Shown: positions 1 to 7,402 of the stretch, one piece after another
How positions within the stretch are numbered: position 1 is the stretch's first letter
Layout of the letters: each line of letters begins with the position of its first letter
DNA from: Bacillota bacterium
GTDB taxonomy: Bacteria; Bacillota; Clostridia; TANB77; UBA1234
DNA: 42,212 nucleotides
Direction: 5' to 3'
NCBI GenBank assembly: GCA_016280725.1
Contig: JAEEHF010000029.1
Span: 1-42,212 of the forward strand
The notes under the pieces: model-generated
The model's input: only the letters and a program-made list of their open reading frames with translations
Told to the model about the DNA's origin: nothing
The model's database searches: none
Position numbers and translations under genes: made by a program

Positions 1-751
1 ATTTATTTTCTTGTTGTAATTTCTTAAGATGAACAGCTTGTGCTAAATTGGGAATTGTTTCATTTGCATCCATTAAGTCATAAAGAGTATATTGATTATC
101 TACATCAAGGTAAGATAACTCTACGGCTGTCCTAAATCCAAGTTTTTTGTTGTCTACCATTTCAAGTAACTCATCTACTAAATATGTTAAGCGAATATAT
201 CGATATATTTGCATTCTACCTTCCGAATTTTCTTTAGCTATTTGTGTAGCACTATCTAACTTTGTATCCAATGGAGACAAAGTTGAATCATCTGATAAAT
301 CAGTTCTTTCGCCTTGATGCTTTATCGCATCTAATTTCATCTTATAAGCAAATGCTTTTTCACTTGGTAATATTTCTTCACGTTGTATATTACTATCCAC
401 CATAAGAATTATTGCTTCATCATCAGATAAATCTTTTACTAGACATTTTAAAGTTTTGAGTCCTGCTCTTTTTGAAGCATGTTTTCTTCTATGTCCAGAA
501 ATCATTTCATAAGTTCCATCTTCGTTTGGTCTTACTATTGCAGGAGAAAGAACTCCTCGCTTTTTAATACTTTCAACTAAATCATCCATTTTTTCATCAT
601 CAATTACCTTAAATGGGTGATTTGGAAAATCTTTAATTTTAGATATTTCGATTTCATCAATTTTTTCTGCTTTTTCATAATCTCTTTCTTCTTGAGTAGT
701 AAAAAGATCATCGAATTTGGGAAACTTCATATCTAGTTTTTTCTCTTTCAT
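1..751 (-). CDS. parB: ParB/Spo0J-family partition protein (C-terminus outside window)
   Basis: This is a centromere-binding partition protein, incomplete because its 3' end lies beyond base 1. The ATG at 751 follows an AGGAGG ribosome site, and the first codons overlap the last 44 bases of parA in another frame, so the two are translationally coupled. The N-terminal nuclease-like ParB domain is clear: a segment ending SIKKRGVLSPAIVRP is followed by the box GHRRKHA, a variant of the usual GERR motif, and then a helix-turn-helix region containing VDSNIQREEILPSEKAFAYK. That last stretch is typical of ParB proteins carried on Firmicutes conjugative elements and megaplasmids as well as chromosomes, so the system may be chromosomal or a relic of an element. 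The partner ATPase is immediately upstream, and the probable DNA sites are the TTCCGGAA palindromes near 1600. Confidence 0.9.
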   Translation of the reverse strand, partial: MKEKKLDMKFPKFDDLFTTQEERDYEKAEKIDEIEISKIKDFPNHPFKVIDDEKMDDLVESIKKRGVLSPAIVRPNEDGTYEMISGHRRKHASKRAGLKTLKCLVKDLSDDEAIILMVDSNIQREEILPSEKAFAYKMKLDAIKHQGERTDLSDDSTLSPLDTKLDSATQIAKENSEGRMQIYRYIRLTYLVDELLEMVDNKKLGFRTAVELSYLDVDNQYTLYDLMDANETIPNLAQAVHLKKLQQENK

Positions 752-1533
752 TTTCTAAAACCTCCTTTGCTAATTCTTCATAAGCCTTTGCAACTGTGCT
801 ATTCCTATCAAATTCAAAAATACTTTTTCCAGTAGAAGTGGCTTTACTACTTGCTATTGCTTTAGGAATTTCGGTTTTATAAATATTTAGAAAACTGCCA
901 TAATTTTGCTCTAATTGTTCTTTTACATTAGTAGCAAGATTAGTTCTTTTATCTACTAGAGTTAGCAATATACCTGCTACTTTTAATTTAGGATTAATTT
1001 GTCTATGAACTTTATCAATTGTTTTAATTAAATGTGTCATACCATTTGCAGCTAAATATTCTCCTTGAACAGGAACTATTATTTTGTCTGCACATGCTAG
1101 TACATTTATTGTAATTACTCCTAAAGAAGGCATACAATCTATTAAAATATAGTCATAATTATCCTTTAAAGAACTTATGCAATTCCTTAAAGTAAATTCT
1201 CTAGACATTGCATTTACTAAAGCAACTTCTATCGCAGATAAGTCCAAATTTGAAGGAATCAAATCAACACCTTCAGAATGTGACAAAATGGAACTTTGAG
1301 GTATTATTTCTTTATCTGCAATATAGTTTGCCATTAGAGAACCTATCGTGTTTGACAAGCTATCTTGATTGTAATAACCTAAACAGGTAGTAAGATCCCC
1401 TTGGGGGTCAGCATCTACAAGTAGTACTTTTTTACCGTAATTTTGAGAGTGCTACTCCAAGAGAAAGGGTGGTTGTGGTTTTTCCTACACCACCTTTTTG
1501 ATTGGCTATTGCTATGATTTGACATTGAGACAT
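708..1533 (-). CDS. parA: ParA/Soj-type partition ATPase, needs a +1 frameshift at codon 33
   Basis: This is a Walker-type ATPase that works with ParB in DNA segregation. The ATG at 1533 follows GGAGGTG. The deviant Walker A box KGGVGKTTTT is near residue 12, the Walker A' segment VLLVDADPQGD lies just after the shift, and IDCMPSLG is the Walker B region. Reading from the start stops at once: codon 33 is CGG followed by TAA (1437-1432). Skipping the C of CGG gives L-G-K-K-V-L-L-V-D-A-D, which is the expected family sequence, and yields 274 residues, a normal length. No other lesion is visible. It could be a pseudogene or a sequencing error, but the same C-GG context recurs at three other sites in this window, so I treat it as recoded. 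Downstream parB overlaps its end. Confidence 0.88.
1434..1437 (-). other. CGG-N +1 frameshift site in parA
   Basis: On the minus strand the zero-frame codon is CGG (1437-1435), followed immediately by TAA. Moving forward one base reads GGT, the glycine expected between L and KKVLLVDADPQG. The preceding codon is TTA. Frameshifting here is inferred. Confidence 0.75.
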
Positions 1534-1570
1534 TTTTTCACCTCCTTTCATTGTTGAAAGTAGATGAATT

Positions 1571-1625
1571 ATTTTAGAAATATGACTAGAGATTTTCCGG
1601 AAAATTCCGGAAAGTTTTTCCGGAA
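1571..1625 (-). promoter_or_regulatory. Three TTCCGGAA palindromes upstream of parA (candidate parS/operator)
   Basis: Perfect TTCCGGAA octamers lie at 1595-1602, 1605-1612 and 1618-1625, with centres 10 and 13 bp apart. A possible -10 box TAAAAT (1571-1576, minus strand) would place the first octamer over the -35 region. ParA/ParB systems usually carry their sites next to the operon and autoregulate. The binding role is inferred. I did not see the canonical chromosomal parS sequence. Confidence 0.55.
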
Positions 1626-1735
1626 ATTTTTTGAACAAAAATTAGCTTTTTTTACACATTTTCAATCAATAATAATCATTTTTCAAAAATGCTTCAAAAT
1701 GCTTGTTTTTAGGCAAAAATTGATTAAAATTGCTC

Positions 1736-1775
1736 AAAAAAATACGTTGGCTTTCATAGAAAACCAACGTATTTT
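1736..1775 (-). terminator. Terminator of the tRNA-Met/tRNA-Tyr unit
   Basis: A stem built on AATACGTTGG and CCAACGTATT is followed on the minus strand by a run of seven T. It directly follows the CCA end of tRNA-Tyr. Confidence 0.8.
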
Positions 1776-1860
<85 letters not shown>

Positions 1861-1881
1861 ATATATTATTTTTTGTCTTAG

Positions 1882-1958
1882 TGGTGGAGATTCAGGGACT
1901 CGAACCCCGGACCGACCGGTTATGAGCCGGTTGCTCTAACCAACTGAGCTAAATCTCC
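1882..1958 (-). tRNA. tRNA with CAT anticodon, probably elongator Met
   Basis: The acceptor GGAGATT pairs with AATCTCC, and the CCA is encoded. The anticodon arm ACCGGCTCATAACCGGT presents CAT. It sits 21 bp upstream of tRNA-Tyr in the same transcript. A CAT tRNA can also be the lysidine-modified Ile tRNA; the ACCGG anticodon stem favours elongator Met. Confidence 0.9.
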
Positions 1959-1980
1959 GTCCTCACTTGCGACAAGTAGT

Positions 1981-2009
1981 AGTATAAACGAAATATATAT
2001 TAATGTCAA
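1981..2009 (-). promoter_or_regulatory. Promoter of the tRNA pair
   Basis: TTGACA (2009-2004) and TATACT (1986-1981) are separated by 17 bp on the minus strand, 23 bp before the tRNA-Met 5' end. Confidence 0.8.
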
Positions 2010-2027
2010 CAACTTTAAAGAATTATT

Positions 2028-2609
2028 TTAGTCCCCTGAATCGCCTGATAATACTGTAAAATTGCTGTAATCGTGCTTGTTTCCCGTATATCTTAAACTA
2101 CCAATAATCTTGTTAATCTCATCTATATTGCTATCTATGGCCTCTGGCTTTCCATAAATTTCAATTGCTAGATTTCCCTCATTTTCATGCAAAATTAATG
2201 ATATTGTTTTTGTTATTTTCTCATCACCTTTCAAAGTTAACGATACTTTACCAATCTCAATCATATTAATAAATAATTCTGTTTTCGAAACCTCTGATAT
2301 GCTTTTATCAAAATTAGCCATTGAAATTAATCTAATATATTCGTCTGTAATTTCTGGCATTTTTTTGGAATCCCAGTAGTTTTTAGGGAATGATGTTGCA
2401 CTTATAACTATTCCCTCCTTTTCATTCTCTAAACGCAAAATATTAGATTTGCTTAATAATTCTTTTTTTGAATATGATGAAGGAGCAGTAATAACAACCC
2501 CATAATCGCCCAATTTATATTTATTTGATTTAACCTTAAAAAATATTACTACAATTGATACTAACAGTATAGCCACTACTGCTATAGCAATTTTCTCTTT
2601 TTTATTCAT
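2028..2609 (-). CDS. Small membrane-anchored protein of unknown function
   Basis: I do not recognise this 193-residue protein. The start chosen is the ATG at 2609, because AAAGGAG stands just upstream; longer in-frame starts lack a ribosome site. Residues 1-5 are charged (MNKKE), followed by one hydrophobic helix to about residue 24. The rest is a soluble domain predicted to lie outside the membrane. It has no cysteines and no obvious catalytic motif. It is transcribed divergently from rqcH, with about 110 bp between the two starts. A lipoprotein is excluded by the lack of a lipobox. Confidence 0.75.
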   Translation of the reverse strand: MNKKEKIAIAVVAILLVSIVVIFFKVKSNKYKLGDYGVVITAPSSYSKKELLSKSNILRLENEKEGIVISATSFPKNYWDSKKMPEITDEYIRLISMANFDKSISEVSKTELFINMIEIGKVSLTLKGDEKITKTISLILHENEGNLAIEIYGKPEAIDSNIDEINKIIGSLRYTGNKHDYSNFTVLSGDSGD

Positions 2610-2663
2610 TCTTACTCCTTTAATACGATATTTTAGTAAATTATAATACATTTTCATATTATA

Positions 2664-2693
2664 TTGAAGTATTATTACCTTTTTTGCTATAAT
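2664..2693 (+). promoter_or_regulatory. Promoter of rqcH
   Basis: TTGAAG and TATAAT are separated by 18 bp, ending 23 bp before the rqcH start. Confidence 0.65.
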
Positions 2694-2716
2694 TGCCGTG
2701 GTAAGGAGATGAAAAA

Positions 2717-4402
2717 ATGGCTTTTGATGGAATAATAACTAATTCTATAATATTTGAAATTCTGCCTATATTAAGAGATTCAAAAATAGATAAAATACAG
2801 ATGCCAAATAATAATGAAATCGTTTTAAGTTTTCATACAAGGAATGGAGCAAAAAAGCTGTTAATATCAATTGATCCATCATATGCTAGATTTCATATAA
2901 CTAAGTATCAAAAAGAAAATCCACCCAAGGCACCTCAATTTTGTATGATTCTTAGAAAATATCTTCAAGGTGCAAAGCTTTCGGCAATAACTCAGCTTGG
3001 TTTAGATAGAGTTATTTCATTAGAATTAGAAAACTATAATGAACTAGGTGACCTAGTAAAATATACTTTAAATATCGAATTGATGGGAAAGTATAGCAAC
3101 ATTATTCTAGTCAATGAATCCAATAAAATACTAGATAGCATAAAACATGTTGATGCATCAATGTCTTCTGTAAGAGAAGTTTTGCCTGCTAGAGATTATA
3201 TTCAGCCTACCACTTTAAACAAGCAGAGTTTTATCAATATGAGCTATGAAACATTTGTTGCAAATCTTCAAGTTGCATGCATGGATCCATATTTTTCTAA
3301 AGAAAATATCGCAAAATTTGTTGCCAACCAATTTGTTGGCTTTAGTAAAACATTTGTAAATAATCTATTTGAAGCAACGAGTATCAAGGACACATTTACT
3401 AAACAAAACACTTTGGAGCTTTTTAATCTGATTACTATCGTACTTATGAATAGCTCTAATCATATGCTTCATTTTGAAATGATAGGTAATGATTATCATA
3501 TTAATTTGAATGATTTTTCAACTACAATTAATAATCAAGAATTATCTGAATTTCTTGATGACTATTATCATAAAAAAGAATTATCGCAAAATCTTATCAC
3601 TGTTAAATACAATCTTTCAAAAGATGTTGAAACAATCAAAAATAAATTTACAAAGAATTTAAAAAGAGTTAATGAGGTTCTTGCGGAGACAAAAGATATG
3701 GAAAAGTTCAAGTTATATGGTGAACTTCTTACAACGAATATGTATAAACTCTCACAAGGAATGGAAAATGTCACAGTTGAAAATTACTATGATAATAACT
3801 CCCCTATTACAATACCTTTAAACTCAAGCAAGAGTCCATCATATAATACTCAAGCTTATTTCAAAAAATATAATAAACTTAAAAATGCTATTTCTCACTC
3901 AACCACTCAAAAAGAAGAATATGAAAAAAATATTGATTACTTGGATAGTGTTCTATTTACTATTAATGAATCTGAAACTTTGCAAGATTTATCTGATATA
4001 AGACTAGAACTCGAAAATAGTGGATATCTACGCCATTCAGTTAATAAGAAAAAATATAAAGATGAAGAAAAACTTCCACCATACAATTATACTTTTGAAG
4101 GTGTAACTATTCTGGCCGGAAGAAACAATCTTCAAAATGATAAACTCACACTAAAAGAATCTAAAAAATCATACACCTGGCTTCATGTTAAGGACTTTCA
4201 TGGAAGCCATGTTATAATTCAATCTGATTCTCCATCTAATAAGGTAATAGAGTTTGCTGCAACAATTGCAAAAAAACATAGTGAAGCCAAAGAGTCTTCG
4301 AAAGTCAGTGTGGATTATACTTTGGTTAAAAATGTTCATAAACCTTCTGGAAGCATGCCTGGAAAAGTTATATATACTGACTATAAAACAATCATTATTT
4401 AA
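2717..4402 (+). CDS. rqcH: RqcH (NFACT-family ribosome quality-control factor)
   Basis: RqcH binds 50S subunits obstructed by peptidyl-tRNA and adds C-terminal alanine tails to the stalled chain, marking it for degradation. The 561-residue length is normal. The NFACT-N domain fills the first third and holds the D97-R98 pair in GLDRVISLE, the residues known to be required for tRNA recruitment in Bacillus RqcH. A long helical coiled-coil section follows at about 290-420. The NFACT-R domain closes the protein, with YTWLHVKDFHGSHVII near residue 485. The start is supported by AAGGAG 9 bp upstream. It was formerly called a fibronectin-binding protein. Its partner RqcP is encoded 1.7 kb downstream on the other strand. 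Confidence 0.95.
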   Translation: MAFDGIITNSIIFEILPILRDSKIDKIQMPNNNEIVLSFHTRNGAKKLLISIDPSYARFHITKYQKENPPKAPQFCMILRKYLQGAKLSAITQLGLDRVISLELENYNELGDLVKYTLNIELMGKYSNIILVNESNKILDSIKHVDASMSSVREVLPARDYIQPTTLNKQSFINMSYETFVANLQVACMDPYFSKENIAKFVANQFVGFSKTFVNNLFEATSIKDTFTKQNTLELFNLITIVLMNSSNHMLHFEMIGNDYHINLNDFSTTINNQELSEFLDDYYHKKELSQNLITVKYNLSKDVETIKNKFTKNLKRVNEVLAETKDMEKFKLYGELLTTNMYKLSQGMENVTVENYYDNNSPITIPLNSSKSPSYNTQAYFKKYNKLKNAISHSTTQKEEYEKNIDYLDSVLFTINESETLQDLSDIRLELENSGYLRHSVNKKKYKDEEKLPPYNYTFEGVTILAGRNNLQNDKLTLKESKKSYTWLHVKDFHGSHVIIQSDSPSNKVIEFAATIAKKHSEAKESSKVSVDYTLVKNVHKPSGSMPGKVIYTDYKTIII

Positions 4403-4408
4403 ATAAAA

Positions 4409-4463
4409 TATGGGACAGTTTTTAATGTTCATTATAAAAACGAGCATTAAAAGCTGTCCCATA
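4409..4463. repeat. Palindrome between convergent rqcH and ygjP-like genes
   Basis: Arms of 19 bp beginning TATGGGACAG and ending CTGTCCCATA match with a single mismatch around a short AT loop. There is no strong T run on either side, so it may be a weak bidirectional terminator or a REP-like palindrome; GGGACAG arms are common in REP-type elements. Confidence 0.6.
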
Positions 4464-4467
4464 CTTG

Positions 4468-5190
4468 TTATTTAGTAATTCTAGCATACTCTTTATTAAG
4501 TTTAGTTTGCCTTTCTTTGTAATCTGGCATTACCTCTTCAAAAATACCATAGAAATGATCATTATGATATATTTCTTGAAAATGAATTAATTCATGAAGT
4601 GCAACATATTCCATGTATTTTTGCGGTGTATACATAAGAGCCATATTTAATGTAACCTTTTTCTTTGATGGAATACATGTTCCCCATCTAGTTTTCATTT
4701 CTCTGACTTGTAGTTCAAAATCTGGAGTTTTATATCCATTATTAATTAGCTTATTTTGGTATTTTTTTAGTGTATCCATAAAGTATGTCTCAGCGTAAGA
4801 TTTTAACCAGTTTTTGAGTATCTTTTGCGAATATTCAAGGTCATCTGGTTTCTTAGTACATACAAATATTTGATCATCAAAAATCATAACCGTATTTTTA
4901 TCTGAAGATCTAAAATATAAACGATATTTTTCTCCCAAAAGCCAGATTGAATGACCATTTTCAAGAATGTTGCTTCTTTCATCTTTCTTGCTCTGCTTTT
5001 GAATTTCAAGATTTTCCAAAATCCAAGATGATTTCTCATTAAGAATTCTTTCAATCTCACCCTTTAGCACCCATCTAGGAGCAGATACTTTTAAAGTCAG
5101 GTCTGGTTTAACTCTAATATTGACGTTCTTCTTAGCGTTATATTTTAAATCATATTCAATTATCTTGTTGTTTAATACTATTGTTCTCAA
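4468..5190 (-). CDS. YgjP-like zinc metallopeptidase (DUF45 / M48-like)
   Basis: This 240-residue protein carries the family signature near its C-terminus: MKTRWGTCIPSKKKVTLN, then the zinc-binding HELIH at about residue 200, and a downstream HNDHFYGIFEEVMPDY that supplies the further ligand. Substrates are not established for the family; Escherichia coli YgjP is the type member. The start chosen is the TTG at 5190, which has GGAGGTG at the right distance; the open frame extends upstream but has no ribosome site. It converges on rqcH, with a palindrome between the two stops. Confidence 0.88.
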   Translation of the reverse strand: MRTIVLNNKIIEYDLKYNAKKNVNIRVKPDLTLKVSAPRWVLKGEIERILNEKSSWILENLEIQKQSKKDERSNILENGHSIWLLGEKYRLYFRSSDKNTVMIFDDQIFVCTKKPDDLEYSQKILKNWLKSYAETYFMDTLKKYQNKLINNGYKTPDFELQVREMKTRWGTCIPSKKKVTLNMALMYTPQKYMEYVALHELIHFQEIYHNDHFYGIFEEVMPDYKERQTKLNKEYARITK

Positions 5191-5254
5191 ATTGCACCTC
5201 CACAAAAGCAATAAATAAACATCCGTAAATGTGGTTTTTACAAGTAGAATGATA

Positions 5255-5289
5255 ATAAAAAATCGCCAATTTTTCAATAAAATTGGCGA
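5255..5289 (-). terminator. Second terminator downstream of the GC-rich secreted orphan
   Basis: A stem of TCGCCAATTTT and its complement, with a short loop, is followed by TTTTTT on the minus strand. It lies behind another terminator, making a tandem pair that separates the orphan from the ygjP-like gene. Confidence 0.75.
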
Positions 5290-5307
5290 AAAATAGTAAA
5301 AAATGGC

Positions 5308-5342
5308 AAAAAAAACAACCCCAGGCTCAGAGCCTAGGGCTG
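5308..5342 (-). terminator. First terminator of the GC-rich secreted orphan
   Basis: The GC-rich stem CCCTAGGCTC / GAGCCTGGGG is followed by T8 on the minus strand. It starts 14 bp after the stop codon. Confidence 0.85.
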
Positions 5343-5355
5343 CTTTTGCGGTCGC

Positions 5356-6039
5356 TTAGTTCAGCGGCCACAGCTCACCATCGAGCCCGCCACTTGCGAT
5401 GGCTTCCTCGAGGGAGTAGATCACCGTGTTCCCGTTCATCAGGGCAATCTGTTCTCCATTCCCGAACGAATACAGGTTGTACTCGAACCGGACCAGCTGG
5501 AACAGTGCCTTCACCGCATCGGATTCCTCTCCAGTAGGCTCCATCGCGGACTGACCGTCCAGGAACCAGTAGGAGTAGTAGCCGAACTCGGCCGGGTCTC
5601 CAAGCTCAGGGAGCGCCGGCTCAACGTAGGTATTGTGGAAGTTGATAGCCTCATCGGCGTTGAACTTCCAGTAACCAACGGAGACACTCTGCTCCATGTT
5701 CTTCCCGATGGTTGGTCCATCGTGAACCCAGTTGAAGAGCATCGCGAAATAATAGCCCTTATTGTAGAGGTCCGGGATTTCGCTGACATTCACGTCGACG
5801 AATTCCACAACGTGGTTGTCCTTGTCAAACCAAAGTACTCCGGTCATCCGAATCCAGCCAGCCTCCTCGTAGGAAGCGACCACTTCAGGCTCCATCAGAG
5901 CCCAGTGCCGGTCAGGGTAACCAGCCTCGTTCAGGTTGTAGATGTCGCCTTCCTCAGCCACGGCGAAGATGCAGGTGGCCAGCAGAGCGAACATCAGAGC
6001 AAACAGGGTAAGGGTACGCGCGATAGCGACAGTCTTCAT
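5356..6039 (-). CDS. Secreted orphan protein of GC-rich composition, probably acquired
   Basis: I do not recognise this 227-residue protein. The ATG at 6039 lies behind an AGGAGG-containing leader. Residues 1-29 form a clear signal peptide (MKTVAIAR, hydrophobic core, cleavage near AVA-EE), so the product is exported. The mature part is acidic and rich in aromatic residues, with no cysteine and no motif I can name. By eye its GC content is well over 50% against about a third for its neighbours, and its codons are C/G-ending. Three of its four arginines are CGG, a codon I found in no resident gene here except at frameshift sites. It has its own consensus promoter and tandem terminators, so it looks like a transferred single-gene cassette. 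Confidence 0.8.
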   Translation of the reverse strand: MKTVAIARTLTLFALMFALLATCIFAVAEEGDIYNLNEAGYPDRHWALMEPEVVASYEEAGWIRMTGVLWFDKDNHVVEFVDVNVSEIPDLYNKGYYFAMLFNWVHDGPTIGKNMEQSVSVGYWKFNADEAINFHNTYVEPALPELGDPAEFGYYSYWFLDGQSAMEPTGEESDAVKALFQLVRFEYNLYSFGNGEQIALMNGNTVIYSLEEAIASGGLDGELWPLN

Positions 6040-6081
6040 AAGTACTCCGCCTCCTATTATTTTTTTGGGATTCCGTAACAC

Positions 6082-6110
6082 ATTTTACATTGTTTTATGT
6101 TAATTGTCAA
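6082..6110 (-). promoter_or_regulatory. Promoter of the GC-rich orphan
   Basis: TTGACA (6110-6105), a 17-bp spacer and TAAAAT (6087-6082) form a near-perfect sigma-A promoter 43 bp upstream of the start. The promoter is AT-rich, unlike the gene body. Confidence 0.85.
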
Positions 6111-6141
6111 TAACTTTTGTAATATTTTTGTAATATTTCTA

Positions 6142-6381
6142 TTAAAGAGGTCTTATCATTCCCTCTGCTCCTGCTTTAGTGGCTACTTCATTTATTGCAG
6201 TTACTTCAAATTTGACTATTTTGTCCCCAAATTTAATCTCAATAATGTCACCTATTTTGACTTCTGAGCTCGCCTTAGCAACTTTACCATTAATTGATAC
6301 TCTTCCGCCATCACATGCCTCGTTTGCAACTGGGCGACGTTTTATTACTCTACTTACTTTCAAAAATTTATCTAATCTCAT
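6142..6381 (-). CDS. rqcP: RqcP (YabO), S4-domain ribosome quality-control protein
   Basis: RqcP is a small S4-domain protein that binds the 50S-RqcH complex and stabilises the P-site tRNA during alanine tailing. The 79-residue sequence opens with MRLDKFLKVSRVIKRR, followed by G-G-R-V-S-I-N-G-K-V-A-K-A-S, closely matching Bacillus YabO. The ATG at 6381 is preferred over a GTG three codons upstream because AAGGTG is correctly spaced for it. In Bacillus the gene follows a HU gene, and here hup lies about 500 bp upstream on the same strand, in keeping with that arrangement. Confidence 0.93.
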   Translation of the reverse strand: MRLDKFLKVSRVIKRRPVANEACDGGRVSINGKVAKASSEVKIGDIIEIKFGDKIVKFEVTAINEVATKAGAEGMIRPL

Positions 6382-6511
6382 ATCTATCACCTTGCATTAT
6401 ATTATCACATAAATGCTTCTCAAAAAAGAGGCATAGCTTATTTGCTCTTATGTAGGTATAGAACATCGTCACTGCAGATTAGATATATGCCTTTTTCAAA
6501 ACTATGCTGAT

Positions 6512-6724
6512 AGCTTGCTTTCTTCAATATTAAAAGTTCCAAAATAGAGACGATAGATTTCTAGCAAGACTAAATCATTCAACATATAACAAAGCCACGA
6601 AAAATTGACAGGAACCACCCAGAAACGGGCCTATCAATTTTTCTGGGCTTTGTAAATGTTGAACGATAAGTCTTTTGAAATCTACGTATTATTTTTCCAC
6701 TTTTAATGCTGAAGAAAGCCTAGC
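6512..6724. ncRNA. Candidate structured RNA: long rod-like imperfect palindrome
   Basis: The two halves of this 213-base stretch are complementary along their whole length as a series of helices: GCTTTCTTCA/TGAAGAAAGC, ATTAAAAGT/ACTTTTAAT, AGATTTC/GAAATCT, AGACT/AGTCT, TTCAACAT/ATGTTGAA, ACAAAGCC/GGCTTTGT and AAAAATTGA/TCAATTTTT, with a loop near 6625. The helices are divided by small, nearly symmetric internal loops, and a larger bubble of about 14 bases per side (6540-6553 and 6685-6697) follows the outer stem. A rod with a central bubble is the 6S RNA layout, but I could not confirm 6S, SRP or RNase P signatures. The strand is uncertain; flanking genes are on the minus strand. A decayed inverted-repeat element is the main alternative. 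Confidence 0.45.
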
Positions 6725-6788
6725 TCAATTTTTAAATGGCGTAAACTGTAAACTAGTAAAATAAAACAATTCTATCGTGGTTCAAAAA

Positions 6789-6826
6789 GGGGCTGTTTCT
6801 CCCCCTTCGGGATAAGAAACAGCCCC
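6789..6826. terminator. Strong hairpin, possible bidirectional terminator
   Basis: The 12-bp perfect stem GGGGCTGTTTCT / AGAAACAGCCCC encloses a C-rich and GGG-containing loop, with T5 tracts close by on both strands. It lies between hup and the rod-like palindrome. The rest of 6382-6894 shows no credible gene. Confidence 0.6.
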
Positions 6827-6850
6827 CATTTTTAAACCATGCTTTCAAGC

Positions 6851-6884
6851 AAAAAAAAAGCAACTAACGAAATGTTAGTTGCCT
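6851..6884 (-). terminator. hup terminator
   Basis: The stem GCAACTAAC / GTTAGTTGC with loop GAAAT is followed by T9 on the minus strand, about 12 bases after the hup stop. Confidence 0.9.
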
Positions 6885-6894
6885 ATTAAAAATC

Positions 6895-7173
6895 TTACTT
6901 TCTGTTTACAAGATCTTTTAAAGCTTTTCCAGCTCTGAATACAGGAGCTTTAGAAGCAGGAATTCTGATTTCTTCTTTAGTTTGTGGGTTTCTGCCTTTT
7001 CTAGCAGCTCTCTTTCTAACTTCGAAAGAACCAAATCCAACTAATTGAACTTTTTCTCCTTTTTTAAGAGCACTCTCTACAGCACCAACGAATGCGTTAA
7101 GAGCACATTCAGCAGATTTTTTTGATAAATCAGCTTCTTCAGCAATTTTAGCTATTAAATCAGCTTTGTTCAT
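6895..7173 (-). CDS. hup: HU-family nucleoid protein
   Basis: HU is a dimeric DNA-bending protein that compacts the nucleoid. All family landmarks are present in 92 residues: [13 protein letters not shown] at the N-terminus, [18 protein letters not shown] forming the base of the DNA-binding arm, and the [14 protein letters not shown]-terminus. AAGGAGGG precedes the ATG. It has its own terminator. A palindrome 28-46 bp upstream of the start may be an operator. Confidence 0.97.
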   Translation of the reverse strand: MNKADLIAKIAEEADLSKKSAECALNAFVGAVESALKKGEKVQLVGFGSFEVRKRAARKGRNPQTKEEIRIPASKAPVFRAGKALKDLVNRK

Positions 7174-7200
7174 AATAAAATACCCTCCTTAAGAAATCAA

Positions 7201-7219
7201 GTGTAGACTTTGTCTATAC
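7201..7219. promoter_or_regulatory. Palindrome in the hup leader
   Basis: GTGTAGACTTTGTCTATAC is an imperfect dyad (TAGAC-TTT-GTCTA core) between the hup ribosome site and its upstream AT-rich region. A regulatory or attenuating role is inferred only from position. Confidence 0.4.
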
Positions 7220-7402
7220 TTGTTATTTATACAACTGTATTGTACCAAATGTAATTATAAAAAATCTACTATTTTTTGAAAAAAATTTAAAAAAACGTTG
7301 ATTTTTCAAGGGTTTCAAGCGTTATGTCTACCAAAAAGGCTTGATTTGTAACAATTCAGCAACAATAGTAACACAAATTACTTATATATAGCTTTTTTCA
7401 AG

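Noticed and set aside
708-1533. Simple pseudogene call for parA
   Set aside because: The only lesion is one +1 shift of the same CGG type found at three other sites, and all motifs are intact; recoding explains it better, although read errors remain possible.
5635-6078. 147-residue open frame on the plus strand opposite the GC-rich orphan
   Set aside because: It is a shadow of the GC-rich minus-strand gene, which has the signal peptide, ribosome site, promoter and terminators; the plus frame has none.
6430-6830. tmRNA, SRP RNA or RNase P RNA in the hup-rqcP gap
   Set aside because: No tRNA-like end with CCA, no SRP GGAA-loop domain and no RNase P core sequence was found; only the long rod structure is supported.
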